From positions 3,205,001 to 3,269,000 of the forward strand of contig NC_054553.1 in NCBI RefSeq assembly GCF_017654505.1: 64,000 nt of DNA, read 5' to 3'. This DNA comes from Polyodon spathula. Taxonomy: Eukaryota; Chordata; Actinopteri; Acipenseriformes; Polyodontidae. The notes below the pieces were generated by a model, which did not search any database, was not told where the DNA came from, and saw only the letters and a program-made list of their open reading frames with translations. This document shows positions 25,880-38,900 of this stretch, piece after piece. A program made the position numbers and the translations under genes. Each line of letters begins with the position of its first letter. The stretch's first letter is position 1.

Positions 25880-25985
25880 TTATTTATTTATTTATTTATT
25901 TGGCAGACACCTTTATCCAAGGCGATATACAAGTGTCACAGGTCAATACAAGGTTACAATGCAAGCTTAATATATACTACAGTAT
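25880..25985 (-). mobile_element. LINE-2/SINE 3' tail fragment
   Basis: Reads on the - strand 'cgccttggataaaggtgtct' then 'gccaaataaataaataaat'. This is the 3' tail common to fish LINE-2-clade elements and their SINEs. The body is truncated, so the element type is uncertain. Confidence 0.7.
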
Positions 25986-26360
25986 AGGTTTGTCTGACGT
26001 AGCTTTCACATCATGAGATCTCTGACACAGCTCATGTTCTTTCTAATGAAGGTAGTTGGTCAAGTGACAGGATTAGAAAAATAAGACCCCAGTAATTAAT
26101 TCCACAGGGAAGGAAAGGCTGGGAACACGTAAACATGTATAACCCACACAGGATTTGGATGGGTTTAAGCCAGGTGATTAACATAGTCTTGTCTAATGCG
26201 ATTCTATACATTCAGGTTGACCATTAGCTGTTAACACTGACTTGACATCTTCTGAACAGTGGCGTCAACAGCAGACCTGGGGATGTATCTCTTCAGTCTG
26301 CAAACTAGTTTGTAGCAGCCAGTCTGCAGTTTTCTTGGTGCGCACCTCTCTTCTTCAGAC

Positions 26361-27676
26361 ATGGATCAAAACTCCACCTACTACTGTAATGTCAACATCT
26401 ATTTTGACTTCTCTACTTCGTTAAGGTGTGTATTGCTGCTTCCAGGACTGTGCATTAATACACTCTTTTTTATTTCGGTCATGAGGTGCTTGCAGGGCAA
26501 AAGAAAAGATCAAGAAGAACATTATGGGGTTCATCCTTGGAAGCACCATCTGCAACATCATCAATATGTCACTGTGGCCGCTGATGATTGACTGGCACAG
26601 CCACAAGGTGTGGAGACTAGGTTTGAAGTTTTGTGAAATAATGGTCAACATAAAGCAAATCACCAGCACCCTCTCCTTCTGTTACGTGTCCTTTATTTCA
26701 TTCTCCATCTACACCGTTATCGTATGTGGCTGGAAAATCGTCAACTACAAGCTGTTTGTAGCTTTTGAACTGCTTTCTCCACTTTTGCCCGTGTTCATCG
26801 AAGAGCTATCCGAGCATCTTCTTGGCTTGAAGAATGGCTATTACAACAGCGTTAACCAGACCTCTTTCACCAGCCTCAATGACAAACTCATGAAGATTCG
26901 AATGCTGATGAAGCTCAGCGTGTTTCTCCCCTTTACCATGTACTTCTACATCCACATCCTGCACACTGTGTTTATGAGCACTCGGCTCATGCACAGAAAC
27001 CAGGATACTAACATTAGGCTCACCAAAATATTTTCTGCTATTTTTCTGATCACTTTAGCTGTGCATACCCCATGTAAGAGAGTATTACATTTATGTGTGA
27101 TTTCCTATTGAGCTTCATGTTGCACCCTTAAGAATTGAATATCAGGTTGCTCGCAATTACTCTAGCAGGAACCCCCGCTGCATGGTGTTATTCAGTGCGT
27201 AACTATAACTCTCATTGCATGCAATAGCAGTGTGAGCCATCCCAGCTTTCAGTATGAGCATTTGTACAAGTAACTTCCAATCAAGGCTCGCCAGAAAACC
27301 TGGAATGACTCAAAGTAATCTCCAATGTGACTCTTGTTATTCCCTTATATGAATTCTTAATTGATGTATTTTGAGATGAAAGCACTGCCCTGGTGTTTGC
27401 CTATTCACTGATCTCCCTTTCCCCATTGTTCCTGCAGAAGGAGTGCTCCCCTTCATCACTGACAAGAGCGAGTGTTTTGGAACCGCTGCCAAATTCTTGA
27501 TTGATCTGCCAGTGTTTACCAGTCCCATCATATTATGCTGTATGAATAAAGAGCTTCATGTTCAGTGTCTAAAGTGTCTGTGCTGGAAGCCCTTTGCACT
27601 CATCAAGTCCAGAAATGAAATGGTCTATGCTATTGCTGCATGTCACAGACCACATAATGTCAGCCAGGAAGACTGA
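26361..27676 (+). pseudogene. Seven-transmembrane rhodopsin-like receptor, apparently disrupted
   Basis: The start ATG at 26361 opens with an N-glycosylation site (NST) and a first hydrophobic helix (LRCVLLLPGLCINTLFF). The frame is then lost near 26496-26510, in an A-rich stretch (gggcaaaagaaaag). It resumes one base over as helix 2 (MGFILGSTICNIINM) and helices 3 to 6, ending near 27073. A plausible intron (gtaaga at 27074 to cag at 27437) leads to an exon with helix 7 (FTSPIILCCMNKEL), where an SPIIL replaces NPxxY, and a stop at 27674. A DRY box after helix 3 and a CWxP in helix 6 are not seen. With that donor and the two nearest acceptors, the junction codon is TAA or TGA. It looks like a divergent class A receptor, perhaps a chemoreceptor. 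Family is not recognised. Sequencing error at the A-run is the main alternative to a pseudogene. Confidence 0.6.
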
Positions 27677-30137
27677 AAGACTGAAGTAAAATTGTGATCT
27701 GTTTCTAGCAGTCAGTCACTCAGCAGTCATTTGAATGGATCAACTAGCCAATCATTTTACAGGGTACATTCAGATAAGCATCATTTTTAATAAAGTTTGA
27801 AAGACATGTGGGGTCTATTCCATTCCACTAATCAAAATACTGCCAGCCTCTCTGGTATCCCAGGTAGTTCTGTACCTTTGTCTCCTTCGACAAGGAAGTC
27901 TCTTTTGTTCTTCAGCACTTCTTCCTGCACCTCTCTGCAGACTTGTTAAGGAAAGCGCAGCTGGTTATAGTGTCTGTACAACACCAGTACTGGTAGTGTG
28001 GCCAGGTCATAGCCCCAGGACTGCATCCTCTCGATACAGACTCTGCCATCTGCTTTCTTTCCCAGTGCATCACGATGCATGCAGAGGTTTGCTGTCGTAG
28101 TGGCTCCCAGGATTGATCCTGGATCCATATGGGCAGAGACGCAAAATGAGCAAAAACTGGACGGCTCGGGTTTTACATTTCACAGACCAAAAATGATGTG
28201 AGGAAATACAGTCAGACATCAGAATAGTGACTAGATTTTGTTTGTCAGAATGGGAAAGGTGTGGTAAACTGTTAGATGACTGCACAAATATACTGTGCTA
28301 AACTTTGTCTTGAGTGTTTTTATTGTTTTGCACTATGCTGTCTGACAATAGGAGTCGTGTGTCCTTGCGAAATTTATAGCTAATATGTCGTGAAGATTCA
28401 GATTGTGAAATTATTTAAGACTATCATCCCCTAGGTTTGACCAAAGATCAAATACCGGTATATATAAAATCTAATAAGAAAATGGATAAAGGTGTTTCAA
28501 TAACAATTATATATAAAAGCTCTGGTAAAGCTAAGCAGTTTGTTGAATGGGGATTTTCGGATTTTTATCTATTGTTTTGTGGTGTAGTAGCTTGGCCCCA
28601 AGGACCTCCCTGTTAAAGAGACTTCTTGTTATCCCAGTTAATTGAAAATACAGAAAAAATGGCTAATGTGTGAGATTCTTTAAAAACTCTAATAATTTTT
28701 TCCCTGTTGTTGAGAGAACATGTTTAGATGCAGTGTTTTTGTAAAACTGTAACATTGACAGAATTATATTTTCAGGTTCAGTTGATTTGAAGAATATCTT
28801 GTCAGGCTCATGCCGTCTATTTTATTTCAGTCTATTCACTCGAGAGAGCATTTAAACAGTAACAAAGGTAAGGATGCAGAGTTTATAACAAAACTGAAGA
28901 AATACAAGTGGGGCTCAACTTCCCTTCAAGCACTACTTGTCAGTCTCTGAAAACAAACAGAAGACAGAAGAGTATTCAAAGCGTGATGTAGTCAGCTAAT
29001 GAACTAGCCTTGCTCCTCATGCGTTCAAATCTGAATGAATCTGACAGTGAAGTCATTTTCATAATCTCCACCTATCCCTAGGTGGACAGTAGTCCATATC
29101 ACGATACAGCACCAACACAGAGTTAAATACACTTGACAACTGGCAGATCTGGATTTGATGGGCAGGGCGACTGATGATGCTGTGGTAAAAACACTGTAAG
29201 TTGTAGTAAAGCTGAGTAAAATAAGACAGAATGTATGGTAAAGCACAGGGAAGCTTCACCAACTATGCTAAAGTACAATCATTCTTTATATGGTGATATT
29301 AACCCAGAACTTTCCATGCTCATCAAACAGAAAATGAGCAGCATTAAAAGTACTATTAGTCATTTAAACAATTATTTTCAGAGCTTGCACGAGGGTTCAA
29401 AACCTCATTCTAATCAGACATGTTTTAGTTTCATCTTTGGAGTGCAAGCGTGAATTGCACATTCCCAAAACTCCATACAATTCAATGGTATCCACACTCC
29501 AAAACAAACACCATGCTAATTAAGAGCGGGACCAGCATTGTTCCTCTAGGCCACCACAACAAAGACATCTGCACATTCCTTGTATGATTGCTGGTTCCTG
29601 TTTTCTAATTGCTTCGCAACAACTCAATCTGCGGTTTGGGTCCTGACCATGCATCTTGCCACCTGCTTCTTATAAAACTGAGACTGCTGCATGTACAACT
29701 CATGCATGAACCAAACAAAAGAGTATTCCTTGGCTAGGTGTGTTAACACTATCAGCAGAACACTGCTTCCTCCAAACCCTGGCATTATCTCTCAGGGAAT
29801 ACAAGAGCCCTTTCTTAATGATGTCATTGCTAGAGAAGTCAATCCCTTCGTACAGAAGGCCATTCAAATACATTCTGTGGCTTTGGCTCAGACACTGAAT
29901 ACCTGCAGTACCTGAGTGTATTGTTTGTAATGTTTGCGAAACACAACAGGTGAGTTATTGGTACAACAAAGACAAACCAGCGATGCCCCGTTATATAAAG
30001 CACAATGCACAGAGATAGAGACACATTTTCAACACTGGTTAGAGTACTTGAATTCAGAGCTAGATGGCAGCAGATACTAACATGCAGTGATAATAATAGT
30101 ATACTCTTCTTGTACAGTAGAATAAAACCAAGCAAGG
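27677..30137. other. Gene-free interval
   Basis: An 'aataaa' at 27788-27793, about 110 bp past the receptor stop, could be its poly(A) signal. Nothing else is supported. Confidence 0.4.
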
Positions 30138-30150
30138 ATTATTATTATTA

Positions 30151-30207
<57 letters not shown>
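30138..30207. repeat. (ATT)n/(TAA)n microsatellite
   Basis: A short ATT run turns into a longer TAA run across 'attagtaat', giving a small inverted structure. Confidence 0.95.
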
Positions 30208-30744
30208 TAATAAATAGATATTACAAATCTGCAATACATTAAAGACAGACTCCTGCTAATTTACCGGTTTTTGACGTGTATCTATTGTTTCTGCTCCAGC
30301 TGGGGTCACTGTAATCAAAGAAATCAGCGCTGCTTGTATTAGATCTACGTCAATACATACACGTCATTGAAGTAGTTCAGCTTAGTGGCGAGAGTTGACA
30401 GACTGGGAGGCACTATGACTTAGCAGTATAAAGGGGCAGCTTGTAGGAGGTGAGGGCTGGGGTTGTGTAGTTAAAGACTGGAAGACTGGGAGGAAGACAT
30501 GTCCAGTAATCTGAGAAAGGGCTGCCAGGCAAGGCACACTGAGATGCAATGTGGTATATTACAGTCACATGAGAGGGATAGAGGTGGCTTCTCCTGAGAC
30601 TACAGAGATACTGTTCAGTAGCGTTCCATTCAAATCAGATTAATTACTACAGTTAATGAGGTGCACGGTGGTCAGATTTCTGCAGCTGCTTATGAGAACC
30701 TGACTCACTCTTCCTGAATATGTTCGAGGATGCTTACCCGCACA

Positions 30745-31020
30745 GGAACCACTAGAGTCACGCTGCCTCCCTCCTATTCACTGATCTAACCACTAGAGTC
30801 ACACTGCCTCCTTCCTATTCACTGATCTAACCACTAGAGTCACACTGCCTCCCTCCTACTCACTGATCTAACCACTAGAGTCACACTGCCTTCCTCCTAC
30901 TCACTGATCTAACCACTAGAGTCACACTGCCTCCCTCCTACTCACTGATCTAATCACTAGAGTCACACTGCTTCCCTCCTACTCACTGATCTAACCACTA
31001 GAGTCACACTGCCTCCCTCC
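30745..31020. repeat. 41-bp minisatellite, about 6-7 copies
   Basis: The units start 'aaccactagagtcacactgc' and end 'tcctactcactgatct'; consecutive starts are 41 bp apart (for example 30788 and 30829). Few differences separate the units. Confidence 0.96.
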
Positions 31021-33360
31021 CTTTCTTTAGAAAAAGACTCAATACTTCACTGGCAGTGCTGACAGGCACAGAGCAGCAGGAATAATCATGGATAAATATC
31101 AAGGAAATCCACATTCCATGAATCTGGCCTGGAGAAAAGGAGAGCGAGAGACGGCACAAATATAGAGCGTTTAAGGAGAAAGGCTGAACAGGAAACATTC
31201 AGTGAAAAAGCATTAATTTCATGTGATCCCCAGACATGTGTGTTGAATATAAAAGCTGTCCTAATGTGTTCCCTGTCCAACATCTGGCCTGGCTATCAGG
31301 TGATGCCCCGCCCCTCTCTCTCAAGTAAGGAACTCTCTCCCTGTATCCTGCGATGCAGGGTCTCAGCCCCACTCGGGTTCAATCTAAGATGTTTAACTGC
31401 AGGCAGTGAATGCTGGTACAATAATCACTTTACTGGGGTTAATGCTTCAGTCCTATTATGGTTATGCAGCACAACGTACCCCACTGGCGTCTGAGTTAAT
31501 CTTGCAAGAATGTCCTGATTGATTTAACATAAGAATTCGTATTAAAAGTGTGCAAAGTAAATAATCGCTATCACAGGTATTCAACAAACCACAAACCCTT
31601 GTAGGCACTGAACTTCATTTTAATGCTCACTTCCTGTGTTAATGAACTATAAACAACTAGATCAGTAGCACGTTAAAGGTTGTGCTCCCATGTTTGTTAA
31701 TGGTTAGTTAATACATTCCCGATATAATAGACTCAGAGTTGAGGAAACAATTTGAATCTAGGGGTCCATAGTAAGTGAGCATTATAATAAAACATTATGG
31801 ATTGTATCAAGGTGTGCCAGCTCCACAGTGAAGTTTTATCAGGGAGGTGCAGGAATTCGAAATGAGCCACACAGTCCTGTAGCTGCCAGTTGCAGGGTCT
31901 GTGTGCAGAGATGAATATTTGCATTTTGTTTTGGTACCTGGAGTGGTTGAGAACATTTATCATTTTGCAGAGCCTCCTTTTTTTGTTTGTTTTTTTAATT
32001 GACCCCCCTGGGGGAGAATTAGAGGTGGATAAAATGATTTAGACATAACTAGACCAGTCATGCTGTTTGGCTTAAAAGGAATGTCTCTGCTCTGATAGCA
32101 GAGTGCTGGAAAGGAAATAGCTTTTTTATTATAGAAACCGTCTGCTCTTTGATTTCTGTGCTTGTGGTGAGGGACTGATAAGAGCACAATATGAATTGGT
32201 TGTCAATACTATAGCAGTAATATTGCCAGTGTTTCCTGCTGCATGAATACAGGATTTCTAGAGAGAGTGTACACTTTTAACACCCCCCTCTGTTCAGAGG
32301 TCCCGTTCTTGTACCTCAGAGGTGGCAGCCCTATATAACAGTCCCATTAAAAGGTAAAACAACTTATATAGTAAATATTTCATGTTTTGACCATCACCGC
32401 TCATCTTTAGACCCGTGTCCTTTATTGTTTCAGTCAATATTTACATGGGTTTACCTGGGCTAGTAACCAGATATTTATGGTTACCAGCACACCTCCAGCT
32501 GGTTCAATTTCATGCAGGATATAATTATCAAAACGCAGCCGGTCTCATTTGTTTTCACAGGAATGTCATAAAGAGGTAACACTTTAGATAAGAGCGTCTT
32601 AGTGGAGGTAAGTACCACTGACTGCGGAAGTGAGTATAAATTGCACAGGCTCCTCCTTTGCAGATCTCAGGCTGTGGGTTCTTTAATGAAAAGCTGAAGA
32701 AGGTTTCCACTCTAATTCATATGGAATTCCAGCCCAGCCTCTAATCCTAACCCTAATCCATCATTATGAGGTGCTTATTTTACAGTGTCACAGTGATAAT
32801 AATATCTACTGTCTGTGTGTGGCATTATCAGGGTGGGCTGTTATTTTAAGTGATAGAGTACATGTCTGCAGCAGAGTCTTGGAGCCTCCATGCCATAAGA
32901 AGATAAGAATGCTAAGCAACAGGAAAAGACTATTCAACTCTTTAACAAAAAACAACCAAGCGTTTCCATGTACACAGCACCAAGTTACCAAAGTAACATT
33001 TTAACGTAAAATATAAGGGAAAACCTATGGAGGGTAACATATTCGACATAGGCGTGTAAGGTACAGTAATATCGCTTCTAAAGAAAAAAATACCTATACC
33101 TCTTAGATTAGAAATGTGTTTTCTTTAATGCCTTCATGGCTTTCACCTGGAGCCAATGAGGGGTTGTACCTGGCAACACCTACAGAATCAGCTGCACTTA
33201 TCTCAGCACGAAGGGCATGGTCTGACAAGCTGCGCTGGGCCGCTAGAAATGTGTTTACTGTAGCGTGTTGTAGAAAAAGCATAGTGAAGCATGGTGAAGA
33301 ACGAAGAGAGAAAGAGTGGTGCAGTCTGGAGCGACAGCAGGGTGTGATAAATACCTGAGG
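31021..33360. other. Gene-free interval
   Basis: No gene seen. A short 'ggtaacactttagataagag' at about 32575 resembles the ends of the palindromic elements but lacks their arms. Confidence 0.4.
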
Positions 33361-33430
33361 AACCAGGAAGAGTAGATCAGGAGGAGAGAGGAGAGGAGAG
33401 GAAAGAAGAGGAGAGGAGAGGGGAGGATAG
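33361..33430. repeat. Purine-rich (GGAGA)n tract
   Basis: Imperfect 'gagaggagag' units on the + strand. The complementary Ser/Pro/Leu-rich ORF is a composition artefact. Confidence 0.85.
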
Positions 33431-35278
33431 CCAAGCCAAAAGAAAATAAGGAGGGAGAGAGAAAACAAGATTGGGGTTAGGGCTTAAAAATAGAATAATA
33501 CGTGGGCATCGTTATGAAATTCATGAATGATTCTCCTCCAGATCTCTCTGTTACCGTGCTGCTCTTAAGCCTGGCACAAGTGAAGTGACTGACAAGCAAG
33601 CTCAAACACACCCAGTTACAGATATACGCCCCATTGCTGACCCAGCTCCATGTGGTAAGAGGCATGGCTGCACAGCCAACAGGCTTCCTTCCATCTGCTC
33701 TCCTGCTGTGAGCAGAACTGTCATTTATAGATTGAGAGCAGGTCACGTTGGGTGCGTTCTACTTTGCAAGAAGAGACACTTAGAGCTGGAAAACGTTAGG
33801 TAGAGCGCCCCCTTGTTCTCTGCATTTGAGTCCTTAGCAGAAACGGAGGTGAAAGAATGCAATTGGAAAGATGGTAGAACTTTATATTAAGGTAGAATTT
33901 ATAAGGAGTTAATTAACCTGTTACAGATACTTAATAGAGGAGTGATACTGTTTCATCAAGGCATTACAGATCAAGTAATAAATGAAAGTGACAGCATTTA
34001 CAATTCTTTATAATAAAACTGCAAAATATTAAATCGTTATGTGTATTACTACCTACTGGATGATGCTTGTAATGCTTGTAAAAAGCTAATCCCACAAGAA
34101 CTGCTATGTAGGAGTAAATGACTATATTATAATGTAAATTGAGGTTAAAGAGTGCAGTTTGAAAGAAATTACACTATAAATTATGACAATGTCACTCACT
34201 CACTGGCTTGCTGGAAGCCATTTGCATCGTAACTATCTAAGTACAGTACTTTTTTTTCAACTAAATCTGTCAGACAGGATGACATCATTCATATATTTCT
34301 GGAGCTGGGGGAGTATGGACTATATGGATTTATAAATGTAGCAGAGAAAGGCTGGGAATCCTTTGACCTGGAATGTGTCCAGAACACTGGGGTTTACATT
34401 GTTATGCTTCAAAGTATTGCAGTGACCTCTTTAGTGTCGACAAACAACACTGGACCTTGCTACCGGTAACTCCTCATCCACAAGACTGCTCCTCTGACCT
34501 TGTGCTCCCTGGAGACCATTTATTAAAATCCTGTTCTGATCCAGTCTTCCTTCAGCTCAGATGAGACAAACAGGGGCTTCTCCTCATGCACAAAGCTACC
34601 TGATTCCATAATTCAGAGGCTATAACATATATAACAGACAGACTCCCCTTCTTGAAATCTCTCAGACGCTGGGCTCCAGCATGTCATTATTTGATTGTAG
34701 AATGGAATGCAAATCATTTCAAAGGTTTTAGAAACAATGGAACTACAGAAAAGGATATCAATTGTAATTTAAAACATTTTAAATTATTTTTTTTAACCAA
34801 CTTTAAAGGCTTGAGATTTAGCAAAGAGTCACTGCCTGAGGAAAGAGTTCCAGGCCTTAACAATACCTTCCAAAATATTATCATTACAGGGATAAATAAA
34901 GACATAAATCATATACAGTATAAATATTATTATTATTATTTAATTAAGTACTTTCATCTATCACAAATCTATTGATGTGCACAGACAAGAACATGAAGGG
35001 CCTGCCAATTTTGGTGCAGAACATTTTTACAATTTTGTGTTCAGCTTCACAGCACGACTCTTCTCATCTCCCGAATGGCAAATGAGAGATGAACATGTGG
35101 GAGCAGGAACAGGGGAAGCAATACTGTTCATCAGCGGTTCATTGACAGCCATACCTCTAAAGTGCAGCTCCAGGGCTGGGGCGTGTCTTGGTGAGGGCTA
35201 CCTGCCTGCCTGCCTGTCCTCTGTGAGGTGGTCCCGCAGACTACAAGCCGGTCTCTTACAGTTGTACGGTTTCTGGGA
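33431..35278. other. Gene-free interval
   Basis: Only chance ORFs. A 'gaactttatattaaggtag' string at 33880 has the look of another dispersed element end, but I found no partner. Confidence 0.35.
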
Positions 35279-35560
35279 TCTGTGAGATAGGGAAAGGGGA
35301 GCCCCAGAATCTGTGAGATAGGGAAAGTGGAGCCTCAGAATCTGTGTGATTGGGAAAGGGGAGCCCCAGAATCAGTGAGATTGAGAAAGGGGAGACAGAG
35401 AATCAGTGAGATTGAGAAAGGGGAGACAGAGAATCTGTGAGATTGGGAAAGGGGAGACCCAGAATCTGTGAGATTGGGAAAGGGGAGACCCAGAGTCTGT
35501 GAGATAGAGAAAGGGGAGCACCAGAATCTGTGAGATAGGGAAAGGAACAGGGAGTAACAG
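35279..35560. repeat. 31-bp minisatellite, about 9 copies
   Basis: Units of 'tctgtgagatagggaaaggg' plus 'gagccccagaa'; starts at 35279, 35310 and 35341 show the 31-bp period. Units 4 and 5 carry 'tcagtgagattgag' variants. Confidence 0.95.
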
Positions 35561-38394
35561 GGAGGGAAAGAGTCTATTAATCTAAACATCTTGAGATTTG
35601 ATTTTATGAAGATCTCCATGCTGTTAGGGGTGAACATTTCACAAGAATTTGGATTTTTTTTTTTACAGTAGTAAAAAGAAACCCCCTTTTTTTAAAACTG
35701 CATCTGGTTCTTTAATCTGGGAACATGTTCCACCCTTAAAGAGTTAAAGAAAAATGGATTTGTACAAGACCTCACTGTAATATTTAATCAGCTGGATGAG
35801 CAGCCCAGGTTGTGTGTGAAGATGAGCGCTCTCTGTGAATGAGATGCTTGCATCTCAGTGGAAAAATCCTTCATAAATAACGTCTAATAAATACTGTCAA
35901 TTATACATACAGGGGCTGGACACACCTTCTGCCATGCATTGTTGTTATCCAAATGCCCTCTCCGATATATATTCTGCAATATATAAAAGCTGCATATCCC
36001 TGACAATACAACTGATCAGACAGATATAACCCTGATGGGGAGAGTAACAAGCAGGTTGATGTTCAGAGCTGTTACTGCAATTGCACGGGTCAAGAAAAGC
36101 TGTGGCACTATAATCTTAAACCACTGCAGGTCCTGCAGCTCAGTGGTGGCTGTTTTTGAGCAGTGCAAATTACCATGTAATGGATCTTCAGGTTGCAGTT
36201 GAACTGCATTTAATAAACAGCTGCACACCAGACCTATGCTCTCCCCAGCTTCAAAGGAGAGAGCGAGAGAAAGCAGGGAAGGAAAAGGTGAGAGGGAGCA
36301 GAGAGAGGGAGTACACCTGATTTACACATCCCCCTGGAAATCTCTTTATGAACTCAATTCATTCTCAAGACGCTGGTGTTTTTTTATGCACCTCCTGAAA
36401 CCCAAGACTTTTGCTTCTGTTTCGTATTTTCTGTTTGGTGTCTCGTGCTGGAGGCGGTGTGCTGGACAGAGCGTCCACGCTGGGATGTCTTCAGGGTGGG
36501 AGGGAGGGAGGCAGAGGCACATTGGGGCTGTGGTTCTGGACAGGACTGTGTGATTGGAGCAGCAGATCTGGCCATGACTATAGATGTTTTGACCCTTGAA
36601 TAAGCAGATTGAGCGCGTGATGTACATACATTAGCAGTAGGAGAAGGAGGGCTGCTGACTGGTTCATGTGAGCAGTCAGAAAAAACATCATAGGGCTAGC
36701 TGCTGTACAAAGAAGTTGTAAGAGGGGCTAAACCCAGATGTTTAAAGAACATGAAAAACAAAATCCTTCATAACAGTATGAATGTTTTGATGGGAAAAAC
36801 TTTTGGGAAGGATTAAGAGTTGGCCTTCCTGCTACAAGCTTGTTGATTGAAAAAGGGATGAAACAGGAAGAGGGGGAAAGGATGATGAGAATCCCAGGTG
36901 GATGGGGGTGGGGGGGGGGGCTAGGAAATGCAATTGGGGGCTACATTTTACACAGAAGTTAAACATATTATCCTGTAGCTACAATGCTACTACATGTTTA
37001 ATTTCAGAAACAATGTTAAGCAGCTTCCCAACAACCTTTGTAATGATGCTGTATTGTTTTACCCATGTGGTTCAGAACAGTATTAACAATGTAATTAAAC
37101 ATGCAATTTGATGGTCTTACCCAGTTCCATCATTATTGAGTGCATTGATGTAAAAAAGAACAAACCAGCTTTATCACAAGACCCTTGTTTTATACATACT
37201 GTATCTGACACCTTCATTCATCCTATCTGGGCATATTGCCACGGAAACAAGGTTACCATGAAGGCAACAGGAAATCAAAAGCATGTCTTTTGTTTTAGTT
37301 AATTTTATTTTAAATAAAGATATTTCTGGCATGGAGAGAATTTGCTTTTAGGTAACGTAGTTTCAGAGTGTAATGTGGTATATCAATGTGCAGCTGTGGT
37401 GAGTAAGCTGCAGTTCTGCATTTATTAAACGGTGCTCACACACTGAGATCGGTGCTGACGTATTGCCTGCGGGTCAACATCAGGCTTCTAATATGAAAAA
37501 CAACTGCAGGGAAACACCAATGAAAATGTGCTGAGGTTTCCCAATAAAACGCAGGGAGATGGAGCAGGCCCATTTATCAGATTACTTAACCATATCGCGC
37601 TGCCCACTTCTCACATTGGCACTAACCAGCAAAAGCAGAAGAAACCATGTTTTCAGGAGAGCCAATGGCATTACCAATGATGGGGCTGGATTGAGGAGTG
37701 AAGGTGTGTTTCTGATCTGCCCTGCCCGGCTCCAGCACAGAGAAATCAAAGCAATGGAGAGTGGCTGGCAGTCTTATCTCCCTTCAGTGAAAGCATGGCC
37801 AGTGAATGGATGAGTGTGTGCGGAGCAGAGGGCTGGCACCAACAGAGCACCTTTCTTATTAAAGGGGACAAGGAGGGCGCTGAAAGACAAAGTGCTGCTG
37901 ATGAGAGAGACTGGGCAGGGGTTCAAAAAAGCATTCAGGAAGATGTTTTCATAATTGAGCCCTGGTGAGGCATCCAATTTCAAAAGAAACTGCAAAGTAC
38001 AAGAAACTGGAACAAATAACTGCACTGTGCAACCATTCGACTGCCCTAGAGCTGCAGTTACAATATAGTTCCAGTTATGGTATGTCAGTGGCATTTACAG
38101 CCTATTGATCTTATACTGAAGAGCATGTTCTCTCTACAGCTGATTTACCAATTGGATTGTTTTTATAGGGGATGCACACCTAATTGGAAATCAAACGGCT
38201 CAGTGGTTTTGTAGAGCTGGGGTAGAGGGGTTTTGAGGTTGAATTTACTGAAATAAAGGGAGACCTGTACCTCTCAGTGAGTGAGTGAGGGAAGGTAGGA
38301 CACACACATCATAACTTTGTTAACGAAAAAAAAATCTTTTCAGATAGAAATGTAAATGAGAAAGTGAGGGAGTGATCAGGAGTTACAGAACAGT
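35561..38394. other. Gene-free interval upstream of mxra5
   Basis: Contains purine-rich stretches (about 36250-36310) but no supported exon. It may hold regulatory sequence for mxra5; no specific site is identifiable. Confidence 0.35.
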
Positions 38395-38520
38395 TAGAAA
38401 AGAGAGAGGGAGACAGACAGACAGTGAGGGAGGGAGAGAGAGAGGGAGAGAGAGAGCAAGAAACAAAAACAACAGTAAAGACAGGAAGGAGACAGAGATA
38501 GAGGCAAGAGACAATCACAA
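38395..38520. repeat. Purine-rich (GA/CAGA)n tract
   Basis: Dense 'gagagaggg' and 'agacagacag' repeats just upstream of the probable mxra5 leader exon. It could act as a promoter-proximal GA tract, but that is inference. Confidence 0.8.
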
Positions 38521-38539
38521 GAGAGACAGCACCTAGGAG

Positions 38540-38900
38540 TGAGAGTGAGTGTGTGTGCCTTGTACTGCTGCCAGAGACACACATTCCTCCTTCATCCAGC
38601 ACAGCGCTCACAGAGGGAGAGACGAGGCACGAGCCTAAATACAAATCCAGGTGTGGAGAGGAGGAGGAGGAGGAACTGCTCCAGCAGACTAGCCAGGGCT
38701 GAGCTCCCCCTCTGCACCTCTCACTTTACACCAAGCAGGAGCCCTGGCCCCTCAGCCACCAGGAGGGAACACTGCAAAGGAGGGCCTTGAAGGGGGAGAA
38801 AACTCTTATAGGACAGAATTACCTGGAATCAAGTTCTGGAAGGAGAATTTCATGGTGTTTTCTGGTGTCGCAAATTACATTTTGCTTCCAGAGTTTTCAG
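38540..38900 (+). other. mxra5: Probable non-coding first exon (5' UTR) of mxra5
   Basis: A consensus donor, ttttcag|gtaagaa, ends the segment at 38900. The next in-phase acceptor on the + strand is ttgaccag at 41311, directly before the mxra5 start exon. The left edge is not visible in sequence and is approximate. The inference rests on splice strength and position only. Confidence 0.4.
38852..38900 (+). CDS. Candidate spliced upstream ORF in the mxra5 leader
   Basis: If the leader exon splices from 38900 to 41312, the ATG at 38852 opens a 20-codon reading frame (MVFSGVANYILL...). It closes at a TAG in exon 2, a few bases before the main ATG at 41342. Translation is not shown; this would be a regulatory uORF rather than a functional peptide. 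Confidence 0.25.

Noticed and set aside
38309..38644. - strand Ser/Leu-rich ORF
   Set aside because: Reads the complement of the purine-rich tract; composition-driven.
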